A stretch of 64,000 bases of DNA from Varibaculum vaginae (GCF_900604285.1 NZ_UWNY01000002.1:62001-126000), one strand, 5' to 3'; counted from the stretch's first letter, positions 48,380 through 58,788 are shown. Program-made: numbers and translations. Notes: generated by a model not told the origin, from the letters alone.

Positions 48380-49606
48380 ATGGCAAAGATCAAAGTAGCC
48401 GGCCCGATCGTCGAACTAGACGGCGATGAAATGACCCGTATTATTTGGCAGAAAATCCGTAACGAACTAATCCTTCCCTATCTGGACGTGGATCTTCGTT
48501 ACTACGACCTTGGTGTTGAAAATCGTGACGCTACCGGTGACCAAGTTACGATTGACGCTGCTAACGCGATTAAGGAACACGGTGTAGGGGTTAAATGCGC
48601 GACCATTACCCCCGATGAAGGTCGGGTGGCAGAGTTCGGGTTGCAGAAAATGTGGAAATCTCCCAATGGCACTATCCGCAATATCCTGGGTGGGGTAATA
48701 TTCCGGGAACCTATCATTATGCGCAACGTTCCCCGGTTGATCGGTGGCTGGACGAAACCGATCGTAGTTGCCCGCCACGCCTTCGGTGACCAATACAAGG
48801 CTACGGATTTTAAGGTTCCCGGTGCTGGTAGTCTCACCATTACTTTCCATCCCCAAGATGGCTCAAAGCCTATCGAACATACCGTGGTTGAATACCCCGA
48901 AGGTGGGGGAGTGGCTATGGGGATGTATAACTTCAACGATTCCATTAAAGATTTTGCCCGAGCCTGCTTCCGCTACGGTCTGCTGCGGGGTTACCCGGTT
49001 TACCTGTCCACCAAGAACACTATTTTGAAAGCCTATGATGGGCAGTTTAAAGATATCTTTGCCGACATCTATGAGGCCGAATTTAGAGCACAATACGAGG
49101 AAGCTGGGCTGCACTATGAACACCGCTTGATAGACGATATGGTGGCCTCCTCGTTGCGTTGGGAAGGTGGATATATCTGGGCTTGCAAGAACTATGATGG
49201 CGATGTTCAGTCCGATACTGTTGCGCAAGGTTTCGGTTCCCTCGGGCTGATGACCTCGGTATTAATGACCCCCGATGGTCGCACGATGGAGGCTGAGGCG
49301 GCGCACGGTACGGTAACTCGGCACTATCGACGCTGGCAGCAGGGGGAGAAAACCTCCACTAATCCAATCGCCTCTATTTATGCTTGGACACGCGGTCTGG
49401 CACATCGCGGGAAATTGGACAACACCCCGGAAGTTACTCGCTTCGCCCAAACTTTAGAAGACGTCATTATTGACACCGTTGAAGGCGGACAGATGACCAA
49501 AGACCTAGCGAGTCTGATCGCTCCGGATCATCCGTGGTTGGACACCGATGGCTTTATGGAGGTGCTGATTGAAAATCTAGCTCGGCGCCTCAAAGGAAAT
49601 TCTTAA
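48380..49606 (+). CDS. icd: NADP-dependent isocitrate dehydrogenase
   Basis: Oxidative decarboxylation of isocitrate to 2-oxoglutarate with NADPH formation. From ATG 48380, behind TTTTGGAG, it has 408 residues, the size of the homodimeric eukaryote-like type II enzyme. [13 protein letters not shown] at the N-terminus, [12 protein letters not shown] (substrate loop), DDMVAS (metal) and [11 protein letters not shown] (NADP) are all present. The frame upstream of the ATG is open but carries no signals. A strong terminator follows. Confidence 0.96.
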   Translation: MAKIKVAGPIVELDGDEMTRIIWQKIRNELILPYLDVDLRYYDLGVENRDATGDQVTIDAANAIKEHGVGVKCATITPDEGRVAEFGLQKMWKSPNGTIRNILGGVIFREPIIMRNVPRLIGGWTKPIVVARHAFGDQYKATDFKVPGAGSLTITFHPQDGSKPIEHTVVEYPEGGGVAMGMYNFNDSIKDFARACFRYGLLRGYPVYLSTKNTILKAYDGQFKDIFADIYEAEFRAQYEEAGLHYEHRLIDDMVASSLRWEGGYIWACKNYDGDVQSDTVAQGFGSLGLMTSVLMTPDGRTMEAEAAHGTVTRHYRRWQQGEKTSTNPIASIYAWTRGLAHRGKLDNTPEVTRFAQTLEDVIIDTVEGGQMTKDLASLIAPDHPWLDTDGFMEVLIENLARRLKGNS

Positions 49607-49678
49607 CTTGAAGTCCAGGTAAAGCTGGGTTTTCTTAGGTGATTTCCATTTGAATATTTCCAAGCAGAGTGGATCTTT

Positions 49679-49717
49679 CGGGACGGACGCAACCACCAAG
49701 CGTCCGTCCCGATTTTT
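49679..49717 (+). terminator. Rho-independent terminator after icd
   Basis: Perfect 12-bp stem CGGGACGGACGC (49679-49690) and GCGTCCGTCCCG (49700-49711) with a 9-base loop, followed by ATTTTTA. Confidence 0.92.
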
Positions 49718-49812
49718 AGCACTGGTTGGATCGGTGAAATAGGCTAGTATTAACTTTAGAACTGAGAGCTAAAAACTTAGAGTAACTCGGCATCATGGCA
49801 GGGAGGGAGACA

Positions 49813-50655
49813 GTGGCGAAGGATCAACAGGCAGATCCCAAACGATTCCTATTGGTTATCCCTCCGATGCCACATAATTCTCCAATGCTCAGCACGGTGA
49901 TGCGGGCAGCATTCGAAACTGCCAAAATGGGGATTGATTTAATCCCGGTTCAGCTAAACAATGATCAGCTCGATGTCGATGCGCTAGCAGATAGCGCAAA
50001 ACGGATTGGTTCGATTCTGCCGTTAGTTCCCTTTAGCGCAGAGCAAAATGACCAGTTGCAGAGCCAGGGAGTGCAGATAAAACCGGCAATTTTTGCCACC
50101 GATTCTCCGATGTATTCAGTGGTGGCAGCGCTTTATGGGGCCTCCGGGCGGGCAATGGCTTCGCGGATGGTTTCCTCCGGGCATCGAAACCTTGTTTATT
50201 TGTGCTCTGATAGCGCCCTCCTTAAAAACCTGAACCAATTACGTTATGCCGGAGTGCTGCAAGGATGTATCTTCGGGGGATGTCCTACCCCCACCATGCT
50301 GACCACTGAATATAATTCTCCCAAATTATCGGGAGAACTGGTGCAACTCTTTTCGAAGAATCCCGGAGTCGACGGATTTATTTGCCATAATGATTTCTTA
50401 GCGATGGAAGTAGTTCAGGCGCTGCGGATGTGTGGGCGGATGGTTCCCAACGACTGTGCGGTGATTGGAGTGGGGAACGCCCCCGAAGGGGCGCTTTTCA
50501 ATCCCCCCCTGACTTCTGTTGATTTTAATCCCGAAGCCAGTGGCCAGATGTATGCCCAGGCTCTCGGCAAGTTCTTGTCTGGAGAAAAGGTGGAAGCGCC
50601 TGATCCAGCAGAAGTAGACAAAATGATGACGCTGGTGGCCAGGGGAAGCGCCTAG
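49813..50655 (+). CDS. LacI/GalR-type sensor protein without DNA-binding domain
   Basis: It has 280 residues from GTG 49813, chosen because GGGAGGGAG stands just before it; ATG 49795 is the alternative. From FLLVIPPMPHNSPMLSTV to the end it follows the periplasmic-binding-protein fold of LacI regulators, including SSGHRNLVYLCSD, RYAGVLQGC, VDGFICHNDFLAMEVVQAL and CAVIGVGNAP. The usual 60-residue N-terminal helix-turn-helix is missing. Upstream lies a terminator, so it is not a mere misread start. It is 26 bases before pfk and probably cotranscribed. A ligand-binding partner for PFK or another regulator is possible; neither is shown. Confidence 0.72.
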   Translation: MAKDQQADPKRFLLVIPPMPHNSPMLSTVMRAAFETAKMGIDLIPVQLNNDQLDVDALADSAKRIGSILPLVPFSAEQNDQLQSQGVQIKPAIFATDSPMYSVVAALYGASGRAMASRMVSSGHRNLVYLCSDSALLKNLNQLRYAGVLQGCIFGGCPTPTMLTTEYNSPKLSGELVQLFSKNPGVDGFICHNDFLAMEVVQALRMCGRMVPNDCAVIGVGNAPEGALFNPPLTSVDFNPEASGQMYAQALGKFLSGEKVEAPDPAEVDKMMTLVARGSA

Positions 50656-50681
50656 GGGCCAGCCTTCAAAGAGGAGGAATA

Positions 50682-52946
50682 ATGGGTCAGTCTACGCAAG
50701 GGCAACCAAAACGGCTTGGAGTCTTAACCTCGGGCGGGGATGCCCAGGGGATGAACGCTGCAGTGCGGGCAGTCGTACGCACCGCCCTAAAAATGGGGGC
50801 TCAACCATACGCGATTCTTGAAGGTTGGCAAGGGGCAGTTACCGGCGGCGAGATGATTAAGCCTTTGGGCTGGTCAGATGTGTCTAGTGTGCTCAATAAA
50901 GGCGGAACAGTCATTGGCACTGCTCGCTGTCAAGAGTTCCGGGAACGTTCCGGTTTGCGAAAAGCCGCTAAAAACTTGGTTCTACAGGGGATTGACCGAC
51001 TAATTTCTATCGGCGGGGATGGTTCACTTGCGGGAACCAATGAGTTCCAAGAAGAGTGGCCTAGCCTGCTGGCCGAATTGGTGGAGCAAGGGGAACTGAC
51101 CCCCGAGCAGATTGCCGGACATGAAAAGTTGCGGGTTGCTGGGTTGGTCGGTTCTATCGACAATGATCTGGTGGGATTTGATATGACCATCGGGACGGAT
51201 TCTGCCCTGCAGCGAATCCTGGTGGCTCTGGACGAATTATCATCTACCGCTGCCTCCCACCGCCGGACTTTCGTAGTAGAGGTAATGGGGCGGCATTGTG
51301 GGTACCTACCGTTAATGAGCGCGGTTGCTCGTGGTTGTGACTATGTGTTTATTCCCGAAGCTCCTCCCGAGGATGGCTGGCAAAAGACCTTAGCAAACAA
51401 ACTTGCAGCTGGGCGTAAAGCTGGGCGGCGCGAATCAATAGTACTGGTTGCCGAGGGAGCTATCGATCATGACGGCAATCCCATCGCTGCTAACGATGTT
51501 TGTGATGCCCTTGAGCAAGAAACTGGACAGCGCCCGCACTTGACGATTTTGGGGCATGTACAGCGTGGTGGTACCCCCTCTGCCTATGACCGTTGGATGC
51601 CCACTGCCCTGGGGTACGCTGCCGCTTATGAAGTATTGCACCAAGACGAAAACTCTGAGCCGGTAATTATCGGGGCTCGTAACAATCGGGTAGCTCGGCT
51701 ACCTTTGATGAAAGCCGTCACGGACACCCGCGCGGTTGCCAAATTCACCAAGGCAAAAGAATACGAAAAAGCGGTGCAAGCACGCGGTCGCTCTTTCAGT
51801 GAGATGCTGGCGATTAATGAAGTAATGTCGACTCCTCCCGAAGAAGACCAGCTGCCCGCTGATGCACGGCGGGTAGCAATCATGCACGTGGGGGGGCTGG
51901 CTCCTGGGATGAATTCTGCCGCCCGCGCGGCAGTGCGGCAAGGCATCGATTGCGGATTTGAAATGCTGGGGATTTACGGATCTTTTGACGGACTCATGTC
52001 CGGGAAAGTGAAGCCCCTCGCCTGGGAAGATGTTGAAGGATGGGGATTTGACGGAGGAGCCGAACTGGGAACCCTACGCCCAATTCCTAAGGTAGAAGAA
52101 TACTATGCGATAGGGCGTGCGCTGGAAGAACACCATATTGACGCCCTGGTGGTAATCGGGGGTTATAACGCTTACCTTTCGATTAACCAGATGCGTCAGG
52201 AAACTTCTCGCTACCCCGCGTTTAATATCCCCATGATTTGTGTTCCGGCCTCAATTGATAATAATTTGCCGGGTTCAGAACTCTCCATCGGAGCCGATTC
52301 TGCCTTAAATAATGCGGTATGGGCATTAGACCGCATCCGGGAATCGGCGGCAGCTTCAAGGCGTTGTTTCGTTGCCGACGCGATGGGTCGTCACTGTGGG
52401 TACCTGTCCTTAATGTCAGGTATCGCAGCGGGAGCAGAATTGGTTTACCTTGATGAATTCCCCTACGATCTGCAAAATCTGGCGAGTGACGTGCGTATGA
52501 TGCGGAATTCTTTCCGTGACGGTCGCCGCCTGTGCTTGGTTCTACATAATGAAGAAGCCGGCGGTAGATATGACCGAGAGTTTATTGCCTCCGTGTTCGC
52601 ACAAGAATCGAAAGGGCTCTTCGATGTACGTCATTCCGCCCTCGGACACTTGCAGCAAGGTGGAGAGCCCTCGCCCTTTGATCGAATTCTAGCTACGCGT
52701 CTCGTACGGGTGGCAATCCAAGAGCTCAGTGCGCAATTTGCTCAAAATAGAACCGAACCTTTAGGGGTGGGGCTGGCTGAGAAGGGAATTGAGACTTTCC
52801 CGCTGTTGCAAATGCAGGACAAGGTAGATCAACAGGTGCGTCGTCCTCTCAACCAATGGTGGTTGCCGCTGGTTGACATTATTCCCGTGGTTTCCCGTGA
52901 CGAATGGGATGTTGAAGTTCGGGAACTACCAGTCACTGATCTTTAA
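50682..52946 (+). CDS. pfk: Double-length, eukaryote-like 6-phosphofructokinase
   Basis: Phosphorylates fructose-6-P in glycolysis. The 754 residues are two fused PFK domains. The N-half (about 10-375) has a complete site: SGGDAQGMNAAVRA (17-30), GGDGS (111-115), SIDND with D160 and MGRHCGYLPL. The C-half (about 395-750) keeps the fold (GLAPGMNSA, ASIDNNLPGSELSIGAD, MGRHCGYLSL), but GGDGS has become GGYNA and the metal-site Asp is Asn. It is therefore probably regulatory, as in animal and fungal PFK-1. SGGDAQGMN with Q is the eukaryotic form; short bacterial enzymes have P there. GAGGAGGAATA precedes the ATG. Second gene of the sensor-pfk-pgi set. Confidence 0.93.
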   Translation: MGQSTQGQPKRLGVLTSGGDAQGMNAAVRAVVRTALKMGAQPYAILEGWQGAVTGGEMIKPLGWSDVSSVLNKGGTVIGTARCQEFRERSGLRKAAKNLVLQGIDRLISIGGDGSLAGTNEFQEEWPSLLAELVEQGELTPEQIAGHEKLRVAGLVGSIDNDLVGFDMTIGTDSALQRILVALDELSSTAASHRRTFVVEVMGRHCGYLPLMSAVARGCDYVFIPEAPPEDGWQKTLANKLAAGRKAGRRESIVLVAEGAIDHDGNPIAANDVCDALEQETGQRPHLTILGHVQRGGTPSAYDRWMPTALGYAAAYEVLHQDENSEPVIIGARNNRVARLPLMKAVTDTRAVAKFTKAKEYEKAVQARGRSFSEMLAINEVMSTPPEEDQLPADARRVAIMHVGGLAPGMNSAARAAVRQGIDCGFEMLGIYGSFDGLMSGKVKPLAWEDVEGWGFDGGAELGTLRPIPKVEEYYAIGRALEEHHIDALVVIGGYNAYLSINQMRQETSRYPAFNIPMICVPASIDNNLPGSELSIGADSALNNAVWALDRIRESAAASRRCFVADAMGRHCGYLSLMSGIAAGAELVYLDEFPYDLQNLASDVRMMRNSFRDGRRLCLVLHNEEAGGRYDREFIASVFAQESKGLFDVRHSALGHLQQGGEPSPFDRILATRLVRVAIQELSAQFAQNRTEPLGVGLAEKGIETFPLLQMQDKVDQQVRRPLNQWWLPLVDIIPVVSRDEWDVEVRELPVTDL

Positions 52947-52968
52947 AAACTTTTGAACAGGAGAAAAC

Positions 52969-54666
52969 ATGAGTGCTCCCATTGATCCCAGTACCACCCA
53001 GGCTTGGCAAGAGCTAGAGAATCTTGCCAGGTCATTTCAGCCTGACTTAGCGGGTTGGTTCCAACATCATCCCAATCGCGCCGAGGACTTGACCTTTAAG
53101 ATCGCAGATTTACAGGTAGATTTATCAAAAAATCTGGTGACCGCTCCGATATTGGCGGCATTGGCACGCCTGGCAGCACAGACCAAAGTAGAGGCGCATC
53201 GGGACGCAATGTTCGCAGGTGTTCATATTAATACCACCGAGGATCGCGCAGTACTACATACCGCTCTGCGGCGGCCGTCAGAAGATAATCTAAAGGTTGA
53301 CGGTCAGGATGTTAGTGCCGATGTAGCCGCTGTTTTAGAGAGGATTTATGCTTTTGCCGAGGAAGTGCGCAGTGGTACATGGGTGGGAATCACCGGTAAA
53401 CCCATCACTACCGTGGTAAACATCGGAATCGGAGGCTCAGATTTAGGGCCGGCGATGGCCTATGAAGCGCTACGTCCTTATGTGAAACCGGGACTTGGGT
53501 GCCGTTTCGTATCCAATATCGATCCCACGGATCTGTGTGAAAAAGTAAGGGATCTAGACCCGGAAACTACTCTCTTCATAGTTGCCTCTAAGACATTCAC
53601 CACTTTGGAAACCCTAACCAATGCCCGGGCAGCCCGCAGCTGGCTACTAGAACAGCTGGCTGCTCGCGGAATCTGGAAGGGGAAAGAAACAACTGAACAG
53701 CTTAGCAATCAAGACGCTCGCCAGGCAGTATCGAAGCATTTCGTGGCGGTTTCTACCAACCTCAGTGCTGTAGCTGAGTTCGGGATTGATCCGGCTCATG
53801 CCTTTGGTTTCTGGAATTGGGTAGGAGGACGCTACTCGGTAGATTCTGCCGTAGGTACCGCACTGGCAGTGGCTATCGGGAAAGATGGATTCTCTGATTT
53901 CCTATCCGGAATGCACGCCGTGGATGAACATTTTCGGGCCACTCCGTTAGGAGAAAATGTCCCCATTTTGATGGGGCTACTTAACGTGTGGTACCGCAAT
54001 TTCCTACATGCGCCCACCCATGCAGTGTTGCCCTATTCTCAATACCTGCATCGTTTCCCCGCCTACTTACAGCAGTTAACCATGGAATCTAATGGTAAGG
54101 CAGTGCGCTGGGACGGTGCAGCGGTAACCTACGATACTGGTGAAATCTTCTGGGGAGAGCCGGGCACTAACGGGCAGCATGCCTTCTATCAGCTGATTCA
54201 CCAAGGTACTCAAATGATTCCGGCGGACTTTATTGCTTTCGCTAATCCCACTTGGCCATTAAAAGATGGAGAGAATGATCAACATGAGCTATTCTTGGGT
54301 AACTTCTTCGCCCAGACCCAGGCGCTAGCTTTTGGGAAGACCGCGGATCAGGTGCGTGCCGAGGGGACACCCGAGCAGATCGTACCGGCGCGAGTATTCC
54401 CCGGAAACAAGCCTTCGACCTCGATTATGGCGCCGCGGTTAACCCCCTCGGTATTGGGGCAGTTAATCGCCCTCTATGAACACATCACCTTTACGCAAGG
54501 GGTGGTATGGGGGATTAACAGTTTCGACCAGTGGGGAGTGGAGCTGGGTAAACAGCTAGCCAAAGCCCTGACTCCGGCAATCGCTGGCGATAAAGAGGTA
54601 TTGGAGCAGCAAGATCCCTCTACGAAAGCGATGATCAACTACTACCACGCCAATCGCGAAAACTAG
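52969..54666 (+). CDS. pgi: Glucose-6-phosphate isomerase
   Basis: Interconverts glucose-6-P and fructose-6-P, the step just before PFK. It has 565 residues, the long form common to actinobacteria and proteobacteria. [34 protein letters not shown] with the catalytic region and the MESNGKAV motif are conserved; [25 protein letters not shown] is the C-terminal signature in outline. It starts 22 bases after pfk behind ACAGGAG, so it is coexpressed. Confidence 0.97.
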   Translation: MSAPIDPSTTQAWQELENLARSFQPDLAGWFQHHPNRAEDLTFKIADLQVDLSKNLVTAPILAALARLAAQTKVEAHRDAMFAGVHINTTEDRAVLHTALRRPSEDNLKVDGQDVSADVAAVLERIYAFAEEVRSGTWVGITGKPITTVVNIGIGGSDLGPAMAYEALRPYVKPGLGCRFVSNIDPTDLCEKVRDLDPETTLFIVASKTFTTLETLTNARAARSWLLEQLAARGIWKGKETTEQLSNQDARQAVSKHFVAVSTNLSAVAEFGIDPAHAFGFWNWVGGRYSVDSAVGTALAVAIGKDGFSDFLSGMHAVDEHFRATPLGENVPILMGLLNVWYRNFLHAPTHAVLPYSQYLHRFPAYLQQLTMESNGKAVRWDGAAVTYDTGEIFWGEPGTNGQHAFYQLIHQGTQMIPADFIAFANPTWPLKDGENDQHELFLGNFFAQTQALAFGKTADQVRAEGTPEQIVPARVFPGNKPSTSIMAPRLTPSVLGQLIALYEHITFTQGVVWGINSFDQWGVELGKQLAKALTPAIAGDKEVLEQQDPSTKAMINYYHANREN

Positions 54667-54713
54667 CCTCTACTTTAGTTTTTATATAGGGATGCGCAGG
54701 GGGTGGGCTAGGA

Positions 54714-54801
54714 GGTTGGTGCGCTAAAAGCGCTCGGGGCTCTGGTGAGCCTTGCTTCGCTCGGCTCAAGTCGCCCTCTCGCATCTTTTAGCGCGCCAAC
54801 C
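54714..54801. repeat. Large imperfect palindrome 1 after pgi
   Basis: GGTTGGTGCGCTAAAAG (54714-54730) pairs with CTTTTAGCGCGCCAACC (54785-54801) over 17 positions with one G-T. An inner hairpin TGAGCC/GGCTCA (54746-54751 and 54763-54768) sits in the loop. There is no T-run. Too large for a simple terminator; possibly an intergenic repeat element or structured RNA. Confidence 0.55.
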
Positions 54802-54830
54802 GCAACATAGTGGTCAGGTTGGTTCCAGCT

Positions 54831-54943
54831 GTGCGCGGGGGCTAGGTTTTATCCGAGTCGGCTAGGCGGGCGCAAAATTTGGAAAACGTCGCTACGTTTC
54901 CCAAATTTTTGGGCGGGAGGAAAAATCTAGCCCTCGCGCCCAC
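54831..54943. repeat. Large imperfect palindrome 2 after pgi
   Basis: An outer stem GCGCGGGGGCTAGGTTTTATCC with GGAAAAATCTAGCCCTCGCGC encloses a hairpin AAAATTTGGAAAACGT (54874-54889) and ACGTTTCCCAAATTTT (54894-54909) with a CGCT loop. It lies 30 bases after palindrome 1 between two convergent genes. The 319-base gap holds no reading frame of note. Confidence 0.55.
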
Positions 54944-54985
54944 CGTGAAGATCAGTCTTTGCGTCGCTAGTCATGTTGTAGGGGG

Positions 54986-55834
54986 TTAGAGGATGTCCAT
55001 GGTGTCGGGGTGGGAGCCGGTACGCCCGTCCTCGCCCTTATCTAGGGAATCTAAATCTACTTTGGACCGTTCGTCCAGCTGGAAATCAAAAATATCCAGA
55101 TTTTCTTTAATGCGGTCGGGGTTAACTGACTTGGGGAAGAGAACGTCTCCACGTTCAATGCCCCAACGTAGCACTACCTGAGCAGGGGTTTTGCCTAGGC
55201 GCTTGGCGGCAGCGACCACTTTTTCTTCCCCTAACACCCTGCCTCGAGCTAGGGGGGACCAGGCTTCGGTTAGAATTCCGTGTTCGCGGTGGAACTTACG
55301 CACCTCGTTATTGGCAAACTGGGGGTGAATCTCTACCTGGTTAACAGCGGGAGTCACTCCGGTTTCGCTAATCAAACGCTCCAAATGGTGAATCTGGAAG
55401 TTAGACACCCCCACAGTCCGAGCTTTTTCGTCATATTGGAACTCGAGGAGAGTACGCCAAGTTTGCACGAAATCACCGTCGTAACGGGTAGGAAGCGGCC
55501 AGTGAATTAAAAACAAATCTACATAGTCGGTGCGTAAATCTTCCAAGCTCTGCCGGAAAGAGTCCCGAGCATCCCGCGGCAGATGCTTATCGTTGTTAAG
55601 TTTGCTGGTTAAGAAAATTTCTTGCCGCGGAATTCCGGATTCCTCAATCGCGCGTCCTACTTCTGCTTCATTGTGATACATCTGCGCGGTATCAATATGG
55701 CGAATCCCTAGATCCAAAGCGTATCTAACCGCATCTACACAATCTTCAGGGGCAATCTTGTAGGTTCCGAAACCGAATTGTGGAATCTGGTAGCCGGTAG
55801 AAAGTTCCAAAGTGGGAATAGACGGGGCGGTCAT
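54986..55834 (-). CDS. Aldo/keto reductase
   Basis: NADPH-dependent reductase of the 2,5-diketogluconate reductase group, 282 residues. The catalytic tetrad is D48, Y53, K78 and H111 (HIDTAQMYHNE, LTSKLNND, LIHWPLP). The C-terminal coenzyme site reads VLFPKSVNPDRIKENLDIFDF. AAGGA lies before the ATG. The physiological aldehyde or ketone is not predictable. Confidence 0.92.
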   Translation of the reverse strand: MTAPSIPTLELSTGYQIPQFGFGTYKIAPEDCVDAVRYALDLGIRHIDTAQMYHNEAEVGRAIEESGIPRQEIFLTSKLNNDKHLPRDARDSFRQSLEDLRTDYVDLFLIHWPLPTRYDGDFVQTWRTLLEFQYDEKARTVGVSNFQIHHLERLISETGVTPAVNQVEIHPQFANNEVRKFHREHGILTEAWSPLARGRVLGEEKVVAAAKRLGKTPAQVVLRWGIERGDVLFPKSVNPDRIKENLDIFDFQLDERSKVDLDSLDKGEDGRTGSHPDTMDIL

Positions 55835-56088
55835 AAAATCAATCCTTAGTTCTCGACTGCTCTTACCACCATTTTTACCCCAGGAATGTCATCTTAGGGG
55901 AGTATTGCTAGCTAAGTCACGCTTCGGGTAGCAGTGTTGTGGGTAGAAAACTGAGATTTAAACTATGTTTAGCTGCAAGAATATCCCTAAAGAGCAACTT
56001 TGTGTTTTATCTTGCAACTTGAGAGTATCTCGGCTCGCTCTTTCGCAAAAGTTTTGTGACGAAGACGTGTTGGGCTCTTCAGGAAGGG

Positions 56089-56520
56089 TTAGTTATCGGC
56101 GTAGCGATAAACGTTGGTTTCCCGTTGTTTAAAGCCGCAACGTCGGTAGAGGCGATTCGCTGCTTCGCGCGAGGGGCGGGAAGTTAAATCCACGGTTTTC
56201 GCTCCGATTTTTTTGGCGTGAGCTACTGCTGCCTCAACCAGTTTCTGGCCGGCACCCTGGCCGCGAGCAGCCGAATCTACAACCACGTCCTCGATCCAGG
56301 CGCGTTTTCCAGTGGGAATTTTGAAGGTTGCCAGGGAGAGCATTCCTAAAATCCTGCCCTCATTGGAGCGAAAAACTAGCAGGTAAACTCCATCTTGTTC
56401 GCAGAATTCTTTAATTTGCTGGGGGGTTAGCTGTTTGGCGGATTGCGAGAGCTGGGGGATGAGACGGGAAAATGCCTCTACAAGTTCCTCGCTGAACTTT
56501 TCGACCAGTTCGACTGCCAT
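56089..56520 (-). CDS. GNAT family N-acetyltransferase
   Basis: It has 143 residues from ATG 56520, fixed by AAAGGAG eight bases upstream; a longer frame lacks such a site. The acetyl-CoA motif is VVDSAARGQGAGQKLVEAAV, and RPSREAANRLYRRCGF is the typical C-terminal part. The substrate is unknown. A 254-base gap separates it from the reductase, with no gene seen in it. Confidence 0.85.
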   Translation of the reverse strand: MAVELVEKFSEELVEAFSRLIPQLSQSAKQLTPQQIKEFCEQDGVYLLVFRSNEGRILGMLSLATFKIPTGKRAWIEDVVVDSAARGQGAGQKLVEAAVAHAKKIGAKTVDLTSRPSREAANRLYRRCGFKQRETNVYRYADN

Positions 56521-56720
56521 GATTGCTCCTTTATTTTTTAGGAAACTCTTACTTAGAAAAGATATACGCTCCCAGCGCAATTTGGGAAGTAAGCACACCG
56601 CTGCTGGCGTTCCCTCAGGGAATCGGTGACCACTCTCTGAATAAAAGCACAGGTAAATGCAATTGTTTAGGTTTTTTGAAAAAAGTTAGAGGGAAAGGGA
56701 ATAAAAGCCACTCTTGCGGA

Positions 56721-56741
56721 GTTGAGTTAAGTAGACTCAGG
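56721..56741 (+). promoter_or_regulatory. Upstream HAIR element of dnaK
   Basis: GTTGAGT-TAAGTAG-ACTCAGG. The spacing and most bases match HAIR (CTTGAGT-N7-ACTCAAG), with changes at the outer ends. It lies 60 bases upstream of a second, better copy. Confidence 0.6.
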
Positions 56742-56756
56742 TTTTAGGGGTGCGGC

Positions 56757-56805
56757 TTGATAGTCTCTTAGGATTTGATAGCCTTGAGTGTGTGAGGCTC
56801 AAGGC
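56757..56805 (+). promoter_or_regulatory. dnaK promoter overlapped by HAIR operator
   Basis: TTGATA (56757-56762), 16 bases, TAGCCT (56779-56784) is a plausible promoter. The HAIR site CTTGAGT-GTGTGAG-GCTCAAG, inside an 8-bp repeat GCCTTGAG/CTCAAGGC (56781-56805), overlaps the -10 box and start point. HspR bound there would block transcription. hspR is the fourth gene of this same operon, so the loop is autoregulatory. The rest of the 393-base gap from 56521 shows no gene. Confidence 0.72.
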
Positions 56806-56913
56806 TGCTGAAATCCAAAAGAGGGCGCCTTCAAGATCGAAAATAGTGGGCATCGGCCGTTAGAGCCTAGAGCTAAAAAACTAACTAAATAAAATCTTAG
56901 GAAGGAAAAAATT

Positions 56914-58788
56914 ATGGCACGTGCAGTAGGTATTGACTTGGGCACCACTAACTCCGCGATTGCGGTTCTTGAAGGGGGGCAGCCTACGATTATCGCCAAT
57001 GCGGAAGGCCAGCGCACAACTCCCTCGGTGGTAGCCTTCTCCAAGGCTGGAGAAGTTCTGGTAGGGGAGGTTGCTAAGCGTCAGGCGGTAACTAACGTAG
57101 ATCGGACTATTGCCTCGGTGAAGCGTCACATGGGGGATAGCTCCTGGAAAGTAAAAATTGATGACAAGGAATATACTCCTCAGCAGATTAGTGCGTTCAT
57201 CTTAGGCAAACTGAAGAAAGATGCTGAAGAATACTTAGGGGATTCGGTACAGGATGCAGTAATCACCGTGCCCGCCTACTTTAACGATGCGCAGCGCCAG
57301 GCTACTAAAGATGCCGGTAAAATCGCAGGGCTTAACGTACTTCGTCTGGTAAATGAGCCGACCGCCGCTGCCTTGGCTTATGGTTTGGAAAAGAGTGAAA
57401 AGGATGAATCCATCCTAGTATTTGACCTAGGTGGAGGTACCTTCGATGTTTCCTTACTGGAAGTAATGAAGGACGAGGATGGCTTTTCTACTATCGAAGT
57501 GCGCGCCACTAATGGGGATAACCACCTTGGTGGTGATGACTGGGATCAGCGCATCGTGGATTGGCTAATCGGTACGGTTAAAACCAATACCGGTGTGGAT
57601 CTTGCCAACGACAAGATTGCGATCCAGCGTCTGCGGGACGCCGCGGAGCAAGCTAAAAAGGAGCTATCGTCTGCCACCTCCACCCAGATCTCTTTGCAGT
57701 ACCTATCGATGGCGGAGTCAGGGCCGGTTCACCTAGATGAGCGCCTCACTCGTGCCCACTTCGAGGAAATGACCCAGGATCTGCTAGAACGTACCCGCAA
57801 GCCTTTCGAACAGGTAATTGCTGATGCCAAGATTCACGTGTCAGATATTGACCACGTGGTTCTGGTGGGTGGCTCTACCCGCATGCCCGCAGTCGCCGAG
57901 ATGGTAAAGACCTTGACCGGTGGAAAAGAAGCTAATAAGTCGGTTAACCCCGACGAAGTAGTAGCCAGCGGTGCTGCCCTGCAGACTGGGATTATCCAGG
58001 GGGATCGCAGTGACGTTCTTCTGATTGACGTGACTCCCTTGTCACTAGGGATTGAAACCAAGGGCGGGGTGATGACCACCCTGATTAAGCGCAATAGCGC
58101 TATCCCCACTAAGCATTCGGAAATTTTCTCCACTGCGGAAGATAACCAAGATTCGGTGTTAATCCAAGTGTTCCAAGGGGAACGTACCTTTACTCGCGAT
58201 AATAAGTCGCTAGGTACCTTCCAGCTCACTGGGATATTGCCCGCGCCTATGGGAGTTCCTCGGATCGAGGTTACTTTCGATATTGACACCAACGGAATTG
58301 TGCATGTCTCGGCGAAAGACCAGAACACTAATAAGGAACAGTCAATGACTATTTCCGGGGGTTCCGCGCTTTCCAAGGATGAGATTGACCGCATGGTGAA
58401 AGAGGCCGAAGCGCACGCGGAAGAGGATAAGAAGCGGCGCGAAGAAGCTGATTTACGTAACTCGGCGGAACAGACGGTTTACTCGATCGAAAAACTGCTG
58501 AAAGATAATGCCGAGAAACTTCCCGAGGAAATCGCCAAAGAGGTGCGCGAAGCTTCCGACAAGGTCAAGAAGGCTTTGGAAGGCGAAGACATCGAAGCGG
58601 TAAAGACTGCGATGGAAGAGCTTAATACCAAGTCGCAAAAGATTGGGGAAACCCTCTATGCGCAAACTCAAGCCGAGGCGGCGCAAAGCCAAGCGGAGGC
58701 TGGAACTGAAGCTGGGGATGCTGGCGCCGGCGCCGAGGATGACGTAATCGATGCGGAAGTTGTCGATGAAGAGGATGAAAATAAGTAA
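56914..58788 (+). CDS. dnaK: Chaperone DnaK (Hsp70)
   Basis: ATP-driven chaperone of 624 residues. The ATPase domain starts [15 protein letters not shown] and includes [19 protein letters not shown] in outline, [10 protein letters not shown] and [12 protein letters not shown]. The substrate domain begins around 380 ([17 protein letters not shown]). A lid and an acidic, Ala/Glu-rich tail end in EEDENK. AGGAAGGA precedes the ATG. First gene of dnaK-grpE-dnaJ-hspR. Confidence 0.98.
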   Translation: MARAVGIDLGTTNSAIAVLEGGQPTIIANAEGQRTTPSVVAFSKAGEVLVGEVAKRQAVTNVDRTIASVKRHMGDSSWKVKIDDKEYTPQQISAFILGKLKKDAEEYLGDSVQDAVITVPAYFNDAQRQATKDAGKIAGLNVLRLVNEPTAAALAYGLEKSEKDESILVFDLGGGTFDVSLLEVMKDEDGFSTIEVRATNGDNHLGGDDWDQRIVDWLIGTVKTNTGVDLANDKIAIQRLRDAAEQAKKELSSATSTQISLQYLSMAESGPVHLDERLTRAHFEEMTQDLLERTRKPFEQVIADAKIHVSDIDHVVLVGGSTRMPAVAEMVKTLTGGKEANKSVNPDEVVASGAALQTGIIQGDRSDVLLIDVTPLSLGIETKGGVMTTLIKRNSAIPTKHSEIFSTAEDNQDSVLIQVFQGERTFTRDNKSLGTFQLTGILPAPMGVPRIEVTFDIDTNGIVHVSAKDQNTNKEQSMTISGGSALSKDEIDRMVKEAEAHAEEDKKRREEADLRNSAEQTVYSIEKLLKDNAEKLPEEIAKEVREASDKVKKALEGEDIEAVKTAMEELNTKSQKIGETLYAQTQAEAAQSQAEAGTEAGDAGAGAEDDVIDAEVVDEEDENK

